From the NCBI RefSeq assembly GCF_913776295.1, contig NZ_CAJYOJ010000062.1, positions 1 through 50,250 of the forward strand: DNA of 50,250 nucleotides. Direction: 5' to 3'. The notes below the pieces were generated by a model that was not told the DNA's origin, made no database searches, and saw only the letters and a program-made list of their open reading frames with translations. The first letter of the stretch is position 1. Each line of letters begins with the position of its first letter. Origin of the DNA: an uncultured Pedobacter sp. (lineage in GTDB: Bacteria > Bacteroidota > Bacteroidia > Sphingobacteriales > Sphingobacteriaceae). Made by a program: the position numbers and the translations under genes. Below, piece after piece: positions 17,759-26,841 of the stretch.

Positions 17759-19354
17759 TTAGTGGACACCGTGCATCCATTTGCGTAACAACGGACTAAT
17801 CGCAAACATGATAAAGCCCGCTACAATAGGGATGATGGTGAATATTAAAAAGAAAGTGGAAATCGAATAAGTAGAACTGATTTTATCGATCAGCGATCCG
17901 GTAGCTCCTGCAAGATAGTTACCAATAGCGGTACAGGTGAAAAATACACCAAACATTAAACCGACTAAATTAGCCGGAGCCAGTTTACTTACATATGATA
18001 AGCCAACCGGAGAAATGCAAAGCTCGCCAACAGTGTGAAAAAAATAAGCGAAAACAAGCCAGAATAAACTTACTTCTGCTGAAGTAGCTCCCCGCGGAAT
18101 TGCCGAGCCTCCATAAGCCAGCCCAGCAAAGCCAATACCTACAAAGATAAGTCCAAATCCGAATTTTACCGGACCACTAGGGTTAAATTTGGTTTCCCAT
18201 ATCTTTGAAACAATTGGAGCCAATGATACGATAAAAAATGAATTAAGTACACTGAACCATGATGCAGGCACTTCGGTGCTCACAGAACCCAGTTCCCGGT
18301 CAACTTTCCAGATGGCTAATACCCAAATAATAGCGAAGCTTAATAAAGTAAATAAAATGGTTGCCGGATATTTTTTAAAGATTTTTCTGGCTAAAGAGAA
18401 CAATACGAAAGTTACGGCTACCAGCGGGAATATAGTAAGAATACTGTCTACCCATTTAAAAGTTGTTGCTGCGCTGCCAGTTAAATTTCTGAGCGTATAA
18501 TCTTTCGCAAAAATAGTCATCGAACCACCTGCCTGTTCAAATACCATCCAGAAGAAAATGGTGAAAATAGATAAGATAGCGATAACCCATAAACGCTGGT
18601 TTCTCACTTTTCTCGGAATTTCTTCTACTGTTGGATCTGCTTTTTCAACTGCTTTGGTTTTATCTACAGAGGCGCCTATTACACCAAAAATTTTCTGACC
18701 AAAATAGAACTGCAGCATACCGAAAAGCATAAAAACACCGGCCAGACCGAAACCGTAGTGCCAGCCTACTTTTTCGCCAATATAACCGCACATTAACATT
18801 CCGATGAAGGCACCAGAATTAATACCCATGTAGAAAATGGCATAGGCACTATCTTTTTTATCGCTGATAGGAGGGTAAAGTTTACCTACAATAGAAGAAA
18901 TGTTTGGTTTAAAAAAGCCGTTACCTACAATCAATAGTAGTAAACCTAAATAGAAAAAGTTGTTGCTAAAGCCTTCAAGCGCCATGGCTGCATGGCCGAG
19001 GGTCATAATAAATGCACCGATGATGACCGCTTTCCTATAGCCTGTAAATCTATCGGCAATTAAACCACCCAGTATGGGTGTAAAATATACCAAACCGGTA
19101 TAAATGGCATAAAGCTGTAAGGCTTCGGGCCGGGGCCAGCCCCAGCCGTTTTTGCTCAGATCGCTAATCAGGAAAAGAACCAAAATGGCCCGCATGCCGT
19201 AATAACTGAATCTTTCCCACATTTCGGTAAAAAAGAGTACAAACAGGCCTACAGGATGGCTAAATAATTTTTCAGGAGAAACTCCTTGACTGGTTAAGTG
19301 GAGGTTTAGTTCCTTATCATGATCAATACTAATGGTTTCATTAGATGTTTGCAT
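17759..19354 (-). CDS. POT family proton-dependent peptide transporter
   Basis: The protein has 531 residues. Helix 1 carries EMWERFSYYGMRAILVLFL, followed by GGLIADRFTGYRKA and the PTR2 motif FYMGINSGAFIG, with about 14 hydrophobic segments. The N-terminal hydrophilic lead (about 30 residues) and a charged loop around 225-250 (KAVEKADPTVEEIPRKVRNQ) distinguish it from its neighbour. The two POT genes are paralogues with related but clearly different sequences, so the duplication is not recent. Its own terminator follows. Confidence 0.92.
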   Translation of the reverse strand: MQTSNETISIDHDKELNLHLTSQGVSPEKLFSHPVGLFVLFFTEMWERFSYYGMRAILVLFLISDLSKNGWGWPRPEALQLYAIYTGLVYFTPILGGLIADRFTGYRKAVIIGAFIMTLGHAAMALEGFSNNFFYLGLLLLIVGNGFFKPNISSIVGKLYPPISDKKDSAYAIFYMGINSGAFIGMLMCGYIGEKVGWHYGFGLAGVFMLFGMLQFYFGQKIFGVIGASVDKTKAVEKADPTVEEIPRKVRNQRLWVIAILSIFTIFFWMVFEQAGGSMTIFAKDYTLRNLTGSAATTFKWVDSILTIFPLVAVTFVLFSLARKIFKKYPATILFTLLSFAIIWVLAIWKVDRELGSVSTEVPASWFSVLNSFFIVSLAPIVSKIWETKFNPSGPVKFGFGLIFVGIGFAGLAYGGSAIPRGATSAEVSLFWLVFAYFFHTVGELCISPVGLSYVSKLAPANLVGLMFGVFFTCTAIGNYLAGATGSLIDKISSTYSISTFFLIFTIIPIVAGFIMFAISPLLRKWMHGVH

Positions 19355-19490
19355 AAAACATTTGTTGGTTTTGGTTTATGAATTCAGAATTTGTGTGTTG
19401 TTTAAGCTAGTTAGCAGGGCGCAATATAGTGAGCGATTGGCAAACTCACAAATTTTTAAGCCAGGAGCATGGTAAATGATTTGTTAAAAA

Positions 19491-20387
19491 TCAAAACTTC
19501 CTGGTAGGTTTAATGTTTTTCTTTGGGTCTGCATAAAGCGCATCATTTGCGTTTGGATCATTATTAAGCGTAATATCTTCCTGGAGTTTTAATCGTCCGC
19601 CTATAATTTTGAAGCCATCGAAAGTACCGTCTGATCCATAATATTCAAATTTCCCTTTAATTTCCGGATCAAATGAAGCCAAATGGTCAAATATGATCAT
19701 GCCTGCTTTCAGATCTGTTTTCAAAGTCATGGCATTCGATTTGGCATACTCAAATATTACCCTGTTTTTTCCTTTTAGTTCTTTGCCATCAAAAACAGGA
19801 GCTCCAAAGGTGAGCTTCTCCTGATCAAAAGAAAGAATATCGATTACCTTTTTAGTGGTCAATTGTGTATTACCTTTCCAGCCCAGAAGGACATAATAAG
19901 GCAATCGGCTTCCACTGGTAACCGGAATAATTTCATAATACCTCGCGCCGAACCATTTCTGATTATTGGTAATCACATTAGGGTCGCTAAAATGATCAGT
20001 CTGATCAATTAAAGGATAAAGTTTCAGCTGGCCACTTTTGGTATTCATCTGCACGGCCCCATAATAGCGGTAGGTACCATTTTCGAGCAGTACATACCAG
20101 CTTAAAATCCTGAAAGCCTGATCGGGTGATTGAATTACCGATACATTTTTTAGCGAATCAAAAGGGTAAGAAAAAGAATTAGGCATTTTTAAAGCCTCCA
20201 CTAATGTTTTTACAAAAATACCGTTGATCTCTAATTTTTGCGCATCGGCCTGCGCAGCAACAACTCTTGCCGATATTTTGATCAGTGTATCCTGAAAAAC
20301 ATTTAATGTACCTGGTCTTTGTTGTGCCCTTAAGCCCAGGCTTAGCGTTCCAAAGACGAAAAGAATATAAAACCGGATAACTTTCAT
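19491..20387 (-). CDS. Unknown exported protein
   Basis: This 298-residue protein has an N-terminal signal peptide (YILFVFGTLSLGLRAQ). I do not recognise a domain. The body is beta-rich with many aromatic residues (WYVLLENGTYRYYGAVQM, WFGARYYEIIPV, YYVLLGWKGN) and ends in a basic tail KKNIKPTRKF. It starts 30 bp after the thiolase stop on the same strand, so it is probably co-transcribed with it. A periplasmic or outer-membrane-associated location is likely; the function is unknown. Confidence 0.75.
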   Translation of the reverse strand: MKVIRFYILFVFGTLSLGLRAQQRPGTLNVFQDTLIKISARVVAAQADAQKLEINGIFVKTLVEALKMPNSFSYPFDSLKNVSVIQSPDQAFRILSWYVLLENGTYRYYGAVQMNTKSGQLKLYPLIDQTDHFSDPNVITNNQKWFGARYYEIIPVTSGSRLPYYVLLGWKGNTQLTTKKVIDILSFDQEKLTFGAPVFDGKELKGKNRVIFEYAKSNAMTLKTDLKAGMIIFDHLASFDPEIKGKFEYYGSDGTFDGFKIIGGRLKLQEDITLNNDPNANDALYADPKKNIKPTRKF

Positions 20388-20417
20388 ATCATAAAATGCA
20401 CAAAAACGACCTAAAGA

Positions 20418-21593
20418 TTATAGTTTTCCAATAACAATAGCACTTGCGCCGCCACCACCGTTACAGATTCCGGCCACACCAATTTTACCGTTATTTTGCG
20501 CCAATACCGAAAGTAAGGTCACTACAATCCGGGCTCCAGATGCCCCAAGCGGGTGACCTAAGGAAACAGCGCCACCATTCACATTAACCTGGTTATCATT
20601 TAATTCCAATAGCTGGTTATTGGCAATGGAAACCACCGAAAAAGCTTCGTTGATTTCGAAATAATCTACGTCTTTTATATCAATATTGGCTTTGTGCAAA
20701 GCTAAGGGAATAGCCTTTGAAGGTGCCGTGGTAAACCATTCTGGTGCTTGTTGTGCATCGGCATAACCCAAAATTTTAGCCAAAGGCGTTAAACCCAGTT
20801 CCTTTGCCTTGTCAGCGCTCATTAAAACCAATGCTGCAGCACCATCGTTTAATGTAGAGGCATTTGCTGCGGTTACCGTTCCGTCTTTTTTAAAAACCGG
20901 TTTCAATGAAGGTATTTTATCAAATTTAACCGCTGTGGGTTCTTCATCAGCCTCGATCAAGGTTACCGCTCCTTTGCGGTCTTTAACTTCAATGGCTACA
21001 ATTTCATCGGTAAATTTACCTGAACTTTGTGCAGCTTGCGCCCGTTTGTACGATTCGATGGCAAAGTCATCCTGCGCCTCGCGACCGATTTGGCATTCAG
21101 TAGCGCAAAGCTCGGCTGCAGATCCCATGTGGTAATCATTGTATACATCCCAAAGACCATCTTTTACCAGGCCGTCTGTAACTTGCCCATGGCCTAAGCG
21201 ATAGCCGTTTCTTGCCTTATCCAGGTAGTAGGGAACATTACTCATGCTTTCCATGCCGCCTGCTATAATGATTTCGTTATCGCCGCCTGCAATACTTTGT
21301 GAGGCCAGCATAATGGCTTTGGTGCCCGAAGCACATACTTTATTGATCGTGGTGGAAGGTAAATCTGGTAAACCGGCAAATTTTGCAGCTTGTGTAGCCG
21401 GCGCCTGCCCTAAATTGGCCGACAGTACATTGCCCATGTATATTTCCTGAACCTGTTCCGGTTTTAATCCGGCTTTTTCAATAGCGGCTTTAATGGCAAA
21501 GCCACCAAGCTGCGTAGCAGAAAATTGAGCCAGCGAGCCTCCAAAACTGCCAATAGGTGTTCTTACAGCTGATACAATTACAACTTCTTTCAT
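20418..21593 (-). CDS. Acetyl-CoA C-acyltransferase (thiolase)
   Basis: The 391-residue length is typical for thiolase. The nucleophile is C87 in [23 protein letters not shown], the NEAF motif, the base-carrying [17 protein letters not shown] and the second catalytic Cys in [11 protein letters not shown] are all present. It condenses two acetyl-CoA to acetoacetyl-CoA, or cleaves 3-ketoacyl-CoA. No other beta-oxidation or ketone-body genes adjoin it, so the direction cannot be inferred. The spacer before it contains the hairpin-rich tandem repeat. Confidence 0.94.
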   Translation of the reverse strand: MKEVVIVSAVRTPIGSFGGSLAQFSATQLGGFAIKAAIEKAGLKPEQVQEIYMGNVLSANLGQAPATQAAKFAGLPDLPSTTINKVCASGTKAIMLASQSIAGGDNEIIIAGGMESMSNVPYYLDKARNGYRLGHGQVTDGLVKDGLWDVYNDYHMGSAAELCATECQIGREAQDDFAIESYKRAQAAQSSGKFTDEIVAIEVKDRKGAVTLIEADEEPTAVKFDKIPSLKPVFKKDGTVTAANASTLNDGAAALVLMSADKAKELGLTPLAKILGYADAQQAPEWFTTAPSKAIPLALHKANIDIKDVDYFEINEAFSVVSIANNQLLELNDNQVNVNGGAVSLGHPLGASGARIVVTLLSVLAQNNGKIGVAGICNGGGGASAIVIGKL

Positions 21594-21778
21594 GTATGAT
21601 AAATTTTATGAATTTTTGGTTAGGCTGCTAAGTTAGTCAAACCTTGCAGGTTTCCAAAGTCTGTATAGGTTAAAATAACGTTTAGAAAGTGGTTTTAGCG
21701 CTTTAGAAACATACCAGGATTTAGAGGTTATGTGATGTTGATTTAATCAGGGGCTGTCTTTCTGGCACCGGTTCACTC

Positions 21779-22407
21779 TGTAGTCCTGCTGTTCGCTTTA
21801 GCCCTCATACTTCGGGGCTGCCGCTGTCATCAGGTTTATTTGCCTGGGTTAATGCTGCTTAGGGTTTCTGAATTCCAGGACCAGTTTACTCACCTCCTTA
21901 TCAGAGAGTGAGTGCCCGCAGAGTGGGGTGGTTGATATGTTTAGCTATATTGATGCTTTGTCTGCTCTTGATGTGGTGGCGTTGGTTTAATCAATTAAGT
22001 TTTTTGGAAATGAACGTTTAGTGCTTTTCGCACAGTGTAGTCTTGCTGTTCGCTGTAGTCCCGACGTGAAGTCGGGAGCTGCCGCTGCCACCAGGTTTAT
22101 TTACCTGGGCTGGTGCTGCTTAGGTTTCTGAATTCCAGGACCAATTTACTCACCTTCTTATCAGGGAGGGGGTGTCCGCAGAGCGGGGTGGTTGATATGT
22201 TTAGCTATATTGATGCTTTGTCTGCTCTTAATGTGGTGGCGTTGGTTTAATCAATTAAGTTTTTTGGAAATGAACGTTTAGTGCTTTTCGCATAGTGTAG
22301 TCCTGCTGTTCGCTGTAGCCCTCATACTTCGGGGCTGCCGCTGCCATCAGGTTTATTTACCTGGGTTGGTGCTGCTTAGGGTTTCTGAATTCCAGGACCA
22401 GTTTACT
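21779..22407. repeat. Tandem hairpin-rich repeat, about 260 bp unit, 2.4 copies
   Basis: Units begin TGTAGTCYTGCTGTTCGCT at 21779, 22036 and 22296 (steps of 257 and 260 bp); the third ends at GACCAGTTTACT (22407). Each unit can form several hairpins: a variable one near its start, CAGGT-TTATTT-ACCTG, and CTCAC..GTGAG. At the variable position copies 1 and 3 carry AGCCC..GGGCT, while copy 2 has TCCCGAC-GTGAA-GTCGGGA: different sequence, pairing kept. Both complete spacers encode a 17-residue frame starting ATGTTTAGC (21937-21990 and 22197-22250). The remaining gap up to 22556 holds no other gene. The function is unknown; a structured RNA or dispersed-repeat cluster is possible. Confidence 0.85.
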
Positions 22408-22408
22408 G

Positions 22409-22489
22409 TGAAAAACTACCGTGCCTCCGCGGCATAGAGCGGGAGAAAAATATTATAATTAATTGTGGCCACACGGTAGGATTTTTTCA
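22409..22489. repeat. 81-bp element bounded by imperfect inverted repeats
   Basis: TGAAAAACTACCGTG (22409-22423) pairs with CACGGTAGGATTTTTTCA (22472-22489), leaving a 3-nt bulge. It begins exactly where the third copy of the 260-bp repeat breaks off. It could be a long stem-loop or a MITE-like insertion. Confidence 0.5.
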
Positions 22490-22556
22490 TCGGGATTGGG
22501 AAACGCCCAAATCAGTTAGCAGTTTACAGTATTCAATTTCCAGCTAGCCTTCTAAG

Positions 22557-22724
22557 TTATTCCGCTTTCTTCTTTCCTTTCTTTCGCGATTTTAAAGCCT
22601 GCGTAAGCAAAAACTCAATATGCCCGTTCGTACTTCTGAATTCATCGGCGGCCCAGTTTTCAAGTTCTTTTAACAAAGCAGCATTAATTCTTAATACAAA
22701 CGCTTTTTTATCTTTCTCCGCCAT
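22557..22724 (-). CDS. Small Arc-like ribbon-helix-helix protein
   Basis: The 55-residue protein begins MAEKDKKAFVLRINAALL. One beta-strand (KAFVLRIN) is followed by two helices (LLKELENWAADEF; STNGHIEFLLTQAL) and a Lys-rich tail, the ribbon-helix-helix layout. It starts 2 bp after the stop of the membrane protein gene and is the third gene of the SPFH operon. RHH proteins of this size normally dimerise and bind DNA, so it may autoregulate the operon. It is easily missed because of its length. Confidence 0.8.
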   Translation of the reverse strand: MAEKDKKAFVLRINAALLKELENWAADEFRSTNGHIEFLLTQALKSRKKGKKKAE

Positions 22725-22726
22725 TC

Positions 22727-23248
22727 TTATTGTACTGCTTGTATATTATACCTCGTTTTTAAATTGATCAGAAACATTTCCATTTCATCGATCCTGTTTG
22801 AGCTGAAAAGCCGTTTTTGGCCGTTCTTGAGTTCCCGTCGCAAACCCTTGTCCTTATCGTTTAAGAGATACGCTCTGTCATCAAATTTAAACCAAAGTCG
22901 GTTTTTAACCCCATAACCACCATAATCACCAAAGGCATCATACTTTGTGATGTAAGCCTTGGCTATTTCGTCCCATTGAAGGTGTTTCAATTTTACTTTG
23001 AATGGAGAGTAACGGTAAAAAACGCCTTCGTTACTGACTCGCAATGTTAAAACAGTTTTCTGGAGAAGGAAAATAATGGCAAAAGGTAAAACTACGGCCC
23101 ACAATGGCACGAAATAAACGGCTTTTAAGTCTGTAAAACTCATGCCGCCTTTGTCAAAAAGCACTATACTCAATACAATTATGGCATCGATACCTAATAG
23201 AAGGTATAGCCACCACAATTTTAAATGCTGTTTTTCCTCAAATTCCAT
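22727..23248 (-). CDS. Two-TM membrane protein with PH-like C-terminal domain
   Basis: The protein has 173 residues. Two hydrophobic helices near the N-terminus (WWLYLLLGIDAIIVLSIVLF and VPLWAVVLPFAIIFLLQ) are followed by a beta-rich cytoplasmic part (LTLRVSNEGVFYRYSPFKVK) resembling bacterial PH-like domains. It sits between an SPFH protein and an RHH protein with gaps of 4 and 2 bp. A role next to the SPFH protein in membrane microdomains is plausible but not shown. I do not recognise a named family. Confidence 0.75.
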   Translation of the reverse strand: MEFEEKQHLKLWWLYLLLGIDAIIVLSIVLFDKGGMSFTDLKAVYFVPLWAVVLPFAIIFLLQKTVLTLRVSNEGVFYRYSPFKVKLKHLQWDEIAKAYITKYDAFGDYGGYGVKNRLWFKFDDRAYLLNDKDKGLRRELKNGQKRLFSSNRIDEMEMFLINLKTRYNIQAVQ

Positions 23249-23252
23249 TTGT

Positions 23253-24110
23253 TTAATTATATAAGGTACCCGTATTTACTACAGGTTGCACATGACGGTC
23301 GCCACAAAGCACAACCAGTAAATTACTCACCATAGCTGCTTTACGCTCTTCATCCAGGTCAACGATGCCCTTTTGCGATAATTTTTCCAACGCCATTTCT
23401 ACCATACCCACCGCGCCTTCAACAATTAATTTACGGGCGGCAATCACCGCTGTAGCCTGTTGGCGCTGTAACATAGCGCTCGCAATTTCTGGTGCATAGG
23501 CTAAATGCGAAATCCTGGCCTCTAAAACTTCTATGCCCGCCCGTGATAAACGTTCGTTGAGCTCATTCTCCAAAAGTTCACTTACTTTTTCGGCACCATC
23601 TTTTAAGGTGATGCTGGCTTCGTCTCCTTCAGCATGGTCATATGGGAAAATGTTTGCCAGATGCCTTACAGCAGCTTCACTCTGGATGTTTACATATTGC
23701 ATGTAATTTTCTACGGAGAAAACGGCTTTGGCAGTTTCGTTTACTTTCCAAACCACCACAGCCGCAATTTCGATCGGATTGCCCAGTTTGTCGTTCACTT
23801 TTAACTGCTGCCCGTTTAAATTATTTGCTTTTAACGATACCCGTCTTTTTGCCGTTAAAGGGTTTACCCAGAAAAAGCCGTCTGCTTTCACCGTACCCAG
23901 ATATTTTCCGAACAGCGTGAGTACCATCGACTGGTTGGGATTGATAATTAAGAAACCCGGAAAGATTAAAAATACATCTATGGCTAATAAAACACCTCCC
24001 CAAAGAAAACTTTGCGAAGCAAAACAAAAGATAGAAGCGCCCAATAATGCTAAGCTCAATGCGAAAGTTAGATAGCCAGATGGCGGACTGATAATTTTTT
24101 CTTGATACAT
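23253..24110 (-). CDS. SPFH/Band 7 domain protein
   Basis: The 285-residue protein has a double hydrophobic hairpin at about residues 10-60 ([37 protein letters not shown]). The SPFH domain follows at about 60-230 ([59 protein letters not shown]), then a short coiled region with [21 protein letters not shown] chose the ATG at 24110 (MYQEKII); the frame is open to 24167 but the extra residues look unlike the family. SPFH proteins form membrane scaffolds. This is the first gene of a three-gene operon with the PH-like and RHH proteins, divergent from the HD phosphodiesterase. Confidence 0.88.
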   Translation of the reverse strand: MYQEKIISPPSGYLTFALSLALLGASIFCFASQSFLWGGVLLAIDVFLIFPGFLIINPNQSMVLTLFGKYLGTVKADGFFWVNPLTAKRRVSLKANNLNGQQLKVNDKLGNPIEIAAVVVWKVNETAKAVFSVENYMQYVNIQSEAAVRHLANIFPYDHAEGDEASITLKDGAEKVSELLENELNERLSRAGIEVLEARISHLAYAPEIASAMLQRQQATAVIAARKLIVEGAVGMVEMALEKLSQKGIVDLDEERKAAMVSNLLVVLCGDRHVQPVVNTGTLYN

Positions 24111-24198
24111 AATTGATATTAATTTGATATCATAAAGTAAAATATAAAATCGGTTAATTGCAAACAAAACACCTAAAATATATATTAGATAAAAATGT

Positions 24199-24206
24199 TA
24201 TTTTTG
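24199..24206 (+). promoter_or_regulatory. -7 box TATTTTTG before the 7TM-HD gene
   Basis: A perfect TAnnTTTG match lies 22 bases before the TTG used as the start of the HD protein. It supports that start, because transcripts from it would have only a short leader. Confidence 0.5.
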
Positions 24207-24228
24207 ACAATACAATAAAGACATCGTT

Positions 24229-26307
24229 TTGGCCAAGATCAAGAGAAATTCCCACAAGATCCTTTACCGGAAGTATTCATCAAACCTGAAGTATGTGATG
24301 ATGATATTTACCGTTTTCATTATTACACTATTCCTGCCTAAACAGCCCCGGTTTAGGTATGAGTTTGAAAAAAATGCAGTATGGAAAAACAAGGATCTGA
24401 TTGCGCCTTTCAGTTTTGCAATTTTAAAAACAAATCCACAGGTCAATGCAGATAAAAAAAACGCTTTAAAAGATATCTTACCGGTTTATCAGCTGGATAG
24501 GAGCATTACAACCAATGCTTTGGAAGAGTTTGTCAACGAATTTGATGTAAAATGGAAATCGAAACAACTTAGCGAGAAAGACCGCGACACGTATAAAGGT
24601 GCCGCTTACAAATTGCTGCAGCGTATTTATCAAAAAGGGATTATTGGTCTGAATGTGAAACACCAGGCCGGTGGTAAAAACTATGATTTTTCGCTGATTG
24701 AAAATAATGTGGCACAGGAGAAAAATACACAGGATGTTTTTACGGCCGAATCGGCCCTGATTTTTTTTAAGGATAATTTTAAGGCCCCCAACCAGGTAAT
24801 GGGCGATCTGGTTGCCAACCTTGCTATTGATCATATCACTCCAAATATTGTGTTTGATGAACGGCTGACGCAAACCATACAGGATAATACGGTGAACAAT
24901 ATCTCTACTACTAAAGGGATGGTGCAAAAAGGCGAGCTTATAGTTGCTAAGAATGATGTGATTGATGAAGAAATTTATCAAAAACTGGAATCTTATAAGG
25001 CTACCTATGATGCGCAAACCAAAACCATTGGCAGCAGGGCACTGGTTTACCTGGGGCAGGTGGTATTGGTTGGTTTTATTATCACGATATTAATGTCGTT
25101 CCTTTTTCTATTCCGCAAGGATATTTTTGCCGATAACCGTCAGCTTTCACTGATCCTCATTGTCACTACGGGAATGCTGTTAGCTTTAACCTGGGCCATC
25201 AAGATGGAGATCCCGAGTTTGTATTACATTCCTTTTTGCGTGGTGCCTATCATCATCAGGATCTTGTTTGATACCCGTTTGGCACTTTACCTTCATATGC
25301 TGGTGATTTTAATTGCCGGGTTCTTTGTGGCCAATAGTTTCGAATTTGTGTTTTATCAGGTTACAGCGGGTATGGTGGCCATATTCAGTATTAAAAATTT
25401 TGTGAAGCGTGAGCGGTTTCTGGTTTCGGCATTACTGATCCTGCTGGCCTATTTTGTTTCTTTTGTGGGGATTGCCTTACTCCGTGAAGGTTCTTTTCGC
25501 GAAATTGAATGGGTAAATTTTGTCCCTTTTGTTTTTAGCGTATTATTATCGCTCCTGGCGTATCCGTTAATTTACCTGTTCGAGCGTATTTTCGGCATCA
25601 CTTCGGATGTAGCGTTGATTGAGCTGACCAATACCAATAATAAACTGTTAAGGGAACTGGCTTTTAAAGCGCCTGGAACCTTTCAGCACTCGTTGCAGGT
25701 GGCTAACCTCGCTGAAGCGGCAATATTTAAAATTGGCGGTAATTCTGTGCTGGTTAGGGCAGGGGCCTTATATCACGATATTGGCAAGGTAGACAATCCG
25801 CAGTATTTTATCGAAAACCAGAATACGGCCGTGAGTCCGCATGATAAATTGCCTTACGAGCAAAGTGCGCAGATTATTATTCAGCATGTGCACAAAGGGA
25901 TTGAAATTTTGAGAAAGAACCAGATTCCTGAAGCCATCATCGATTTTATCAGAACACACCATGGAAATACCCGGGTCGATTATTTTTATCAATCTTTTTT
26001 GAAGAATACACCTGAAAAATTTGTCGACGAAAATATTTTTCGCTATCCCGGACCCATACCTTTTAGCAAAGAAACCGGGGTGTTAATGCTTGCCGATTCG
26101 GTAGAGGCAGCATCAAGAAGTCTGAAAAATCCCGATGCACAGAACATAAATGACATTGTGGAACGTATTATTAACTATAAATTGGAGCAAAATCAGTTAG
26201 ATGACTGTGATTTGACGTTAAAAGATATTGAGACTATCAAATTGATATTCAAGACAATGCTCATGAGTATCTATCATGTGCGGATAGATTATCAACAAAA
26301 TTTGTAA
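24229..26307 (+). CDS. 7TM-HD cyclic dinucleotide phosphodiesterase (PgpH-like)
   Basis: The 692-residue protein starts with a TM helix (YVMMIFTVFIITLFLP) and an extracytoplasmic 7TMR-HDED domain (about 40-265). Seven TM segments cover about 275-465, and a cytoplasmic HD domain about 480-680 carries H487 (TFQHSLQVANLAEAA), H516-D517 (LYHDIGKVDNPQYF) and HHGNTRVDYFY. The family hydrolyses c-di-AMP. The start is TTG at 24229 (AKIKRNSHKILYRKYS), giving the family's usual basic lead; the first ATG is 23 codons in, inside the TM helix, and is unlikely. It precedes the two tRNA genes, which have their own promoters. Confidence 0.9.
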   Translation: MAKIKRNSHKILYRKYSSNLKYVMMIFTVFIITLFLPKQPRFRYEFEKNAVWKNKDLIAPFSFAILKTNPQVNADKKNALKDILPVYQLDRSITTNALEEFVNEFDVKWKSKQLSEKDRDTYKGAAYKLLQRIYQKGIIGLNVKHQAGGKNYDFSLIENNVAQEKNTQDVFTAESALIFFKDNFKAPNQVMGDLVANLAIDHITPNIVFDERLTQTIQDNTVNNISTTKGMVQKGELIVAKNDVIDEEIYQKLESYKATYDAQTKTIGSRALVYLGQVVLVGFIITILMSFLFLFRKDIFADNRQLSLILIVTTGMLLALTWAIKMEIPSLYYIPFCVVPIIIRILFDTRLALYLHMLVILIAGFFVANSFEFVFYQVTAGMVAIFSIKNFVKRERFLVSALLILLAYFVSFVGIALLREGSFREIEWVNFVPFVFSVLLSLLAYPLIYLFERIFGITSDVALIELTNTNNKLLRELAFKAPGTFQHSLQVANLAEAAIFKIGGNSVLVRAGALYHDIGKVDNPQYFIENQNTAVSPHDKLPYEQSAQIIIQHVHKGIEILRKNQIPEAIIDFIRTHHGNTRVDYFYQSFLKNTPEKFVDENIFRYPGPIPFSKETGVLMLADSVEAASRSLKNPDAQNINDIVERIINYKLEQNQLDDCDLTLKDIETIKLIFKTMLMSIYHVRIDYQQNL

Positions 26308-26313
26308 TTTTTT

Positions 26314-26343
26314 TTTGTTCGATAACTTGTTTTACTATATTTG
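26314..26343 (+). promoter_or_regulatory. Promoter of tRNA-Ser
   Basis: TTTG at 26314-26317, an 18-bp spacer and TATATTTG at 26336-26343 match the Bacteroidota -33/-7 consensus. The tRNA begins 47 bp downstream. Confidence 0.7.
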
Positions 26344-26389
26344 CAGACCTCAAAACAACGCCGGTAGGGCGGAAGAAAGGAGGTTTAAA

Positions 26390-26476
26390 GGTGAGGTGCC
26401 TGAGAGGCCGAAAGGAACAGTTTGCTAAACTGTCGTACTGGTAACGGTACCGCGGGTTCGAATCCCGCCCTCACCG
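26390..26476 (+). tRNA. tRNA-Ser(GCU)
   Basis: The acceptor stem GGTGAGG pairs with CCTCACC, followed by discriminator G. The anticodon loop TTTGCTAA carries GCT at 26424-26426. A long variable arm (GTACTGGTAACGGTAC) marks a class II tRNA. The T-arm is GCGGG-TTCGAAT-CCCGC. CCA is not encoded. Confidence 0.97.
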
Positions 26477-26526
26477 CTGAAATAAAAAAATGTTGGTAAA
26501 TAAATGGAAAAACCCAATAAAATCCA

Positions 26527-26534
26527 TATCTTTG
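26527..26534 (+). promoter_or_regulatory. -7 box TATCTTTG before tRNA-Pro
   Basis: A TAnnTTTG match lies 45 bp upstream of the tRNA-Pro 5' end, the same distance as in tRNA-Ser. No convincing -33 element was seen. Confidence 0.5.
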
Positions 26535-26579
26535 CCATCCCTTAGAAATAAGGTTAACAAAAAGATCGATACCAAAGTT

Positions 26580-26653
26580 CGGGATGTAGCGTAGCCCGGT
26601 ATCGCGCCACATTTGGGATGTGGAGGTCGTAGGTTCGAATCCTGCCATCCCGA
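26580..26653 (+). tRNA. tRNA-Pro(UGG)
   Basis: The acceptor stem CGGGATG pairs with CATCCCG, discriminator A. The anticodon stem CCACA/TGTGG encloses loop TTTGGGA with TGG at 26614-26616. The T-arm contains GTTCGAAT. Length is 74 nt; CCA is not encoded. Confidence 0.97.
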
Positions 26654-26666
26654 CATAAAAAACAAT

Positions 26667-26700
26667 AAGCCTTTAGATCGTGAGATTTAAAGGCTTTTTT
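26667..26700 (+). terminator. Terminator after tRNA-Pro
   Basis: AAGCCTTTAGATC and GATTTAAAGGCTT form a stem around loop GTGA, followed by a run of T. Confidence 0.85.
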
Positions 26701-26841
26701 GTATTGAGGGTAATTTGCACAGTGCCGGTTACCGGGGAGTATTCTCGCTTACAAAAAATAAAGAAGTAGTTATTTTATAATTGAAATCTGTTATTTTAGG
26801 CAATTCTGAAAACGCCCCGGATCCTGATCATAATTGTAAAG

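Noticed and set aside
21779..22407. CRISPR array
   Set aside because: The unit is about 260 bp, with only 2.4 copies, no short constant repeat with unique spacers, and no cas genes.
26385..26665. Minus-strand frames of 64-87 codons over the tRNA genes
   Set aside because: They are antisense to two well-folded tRNAs.
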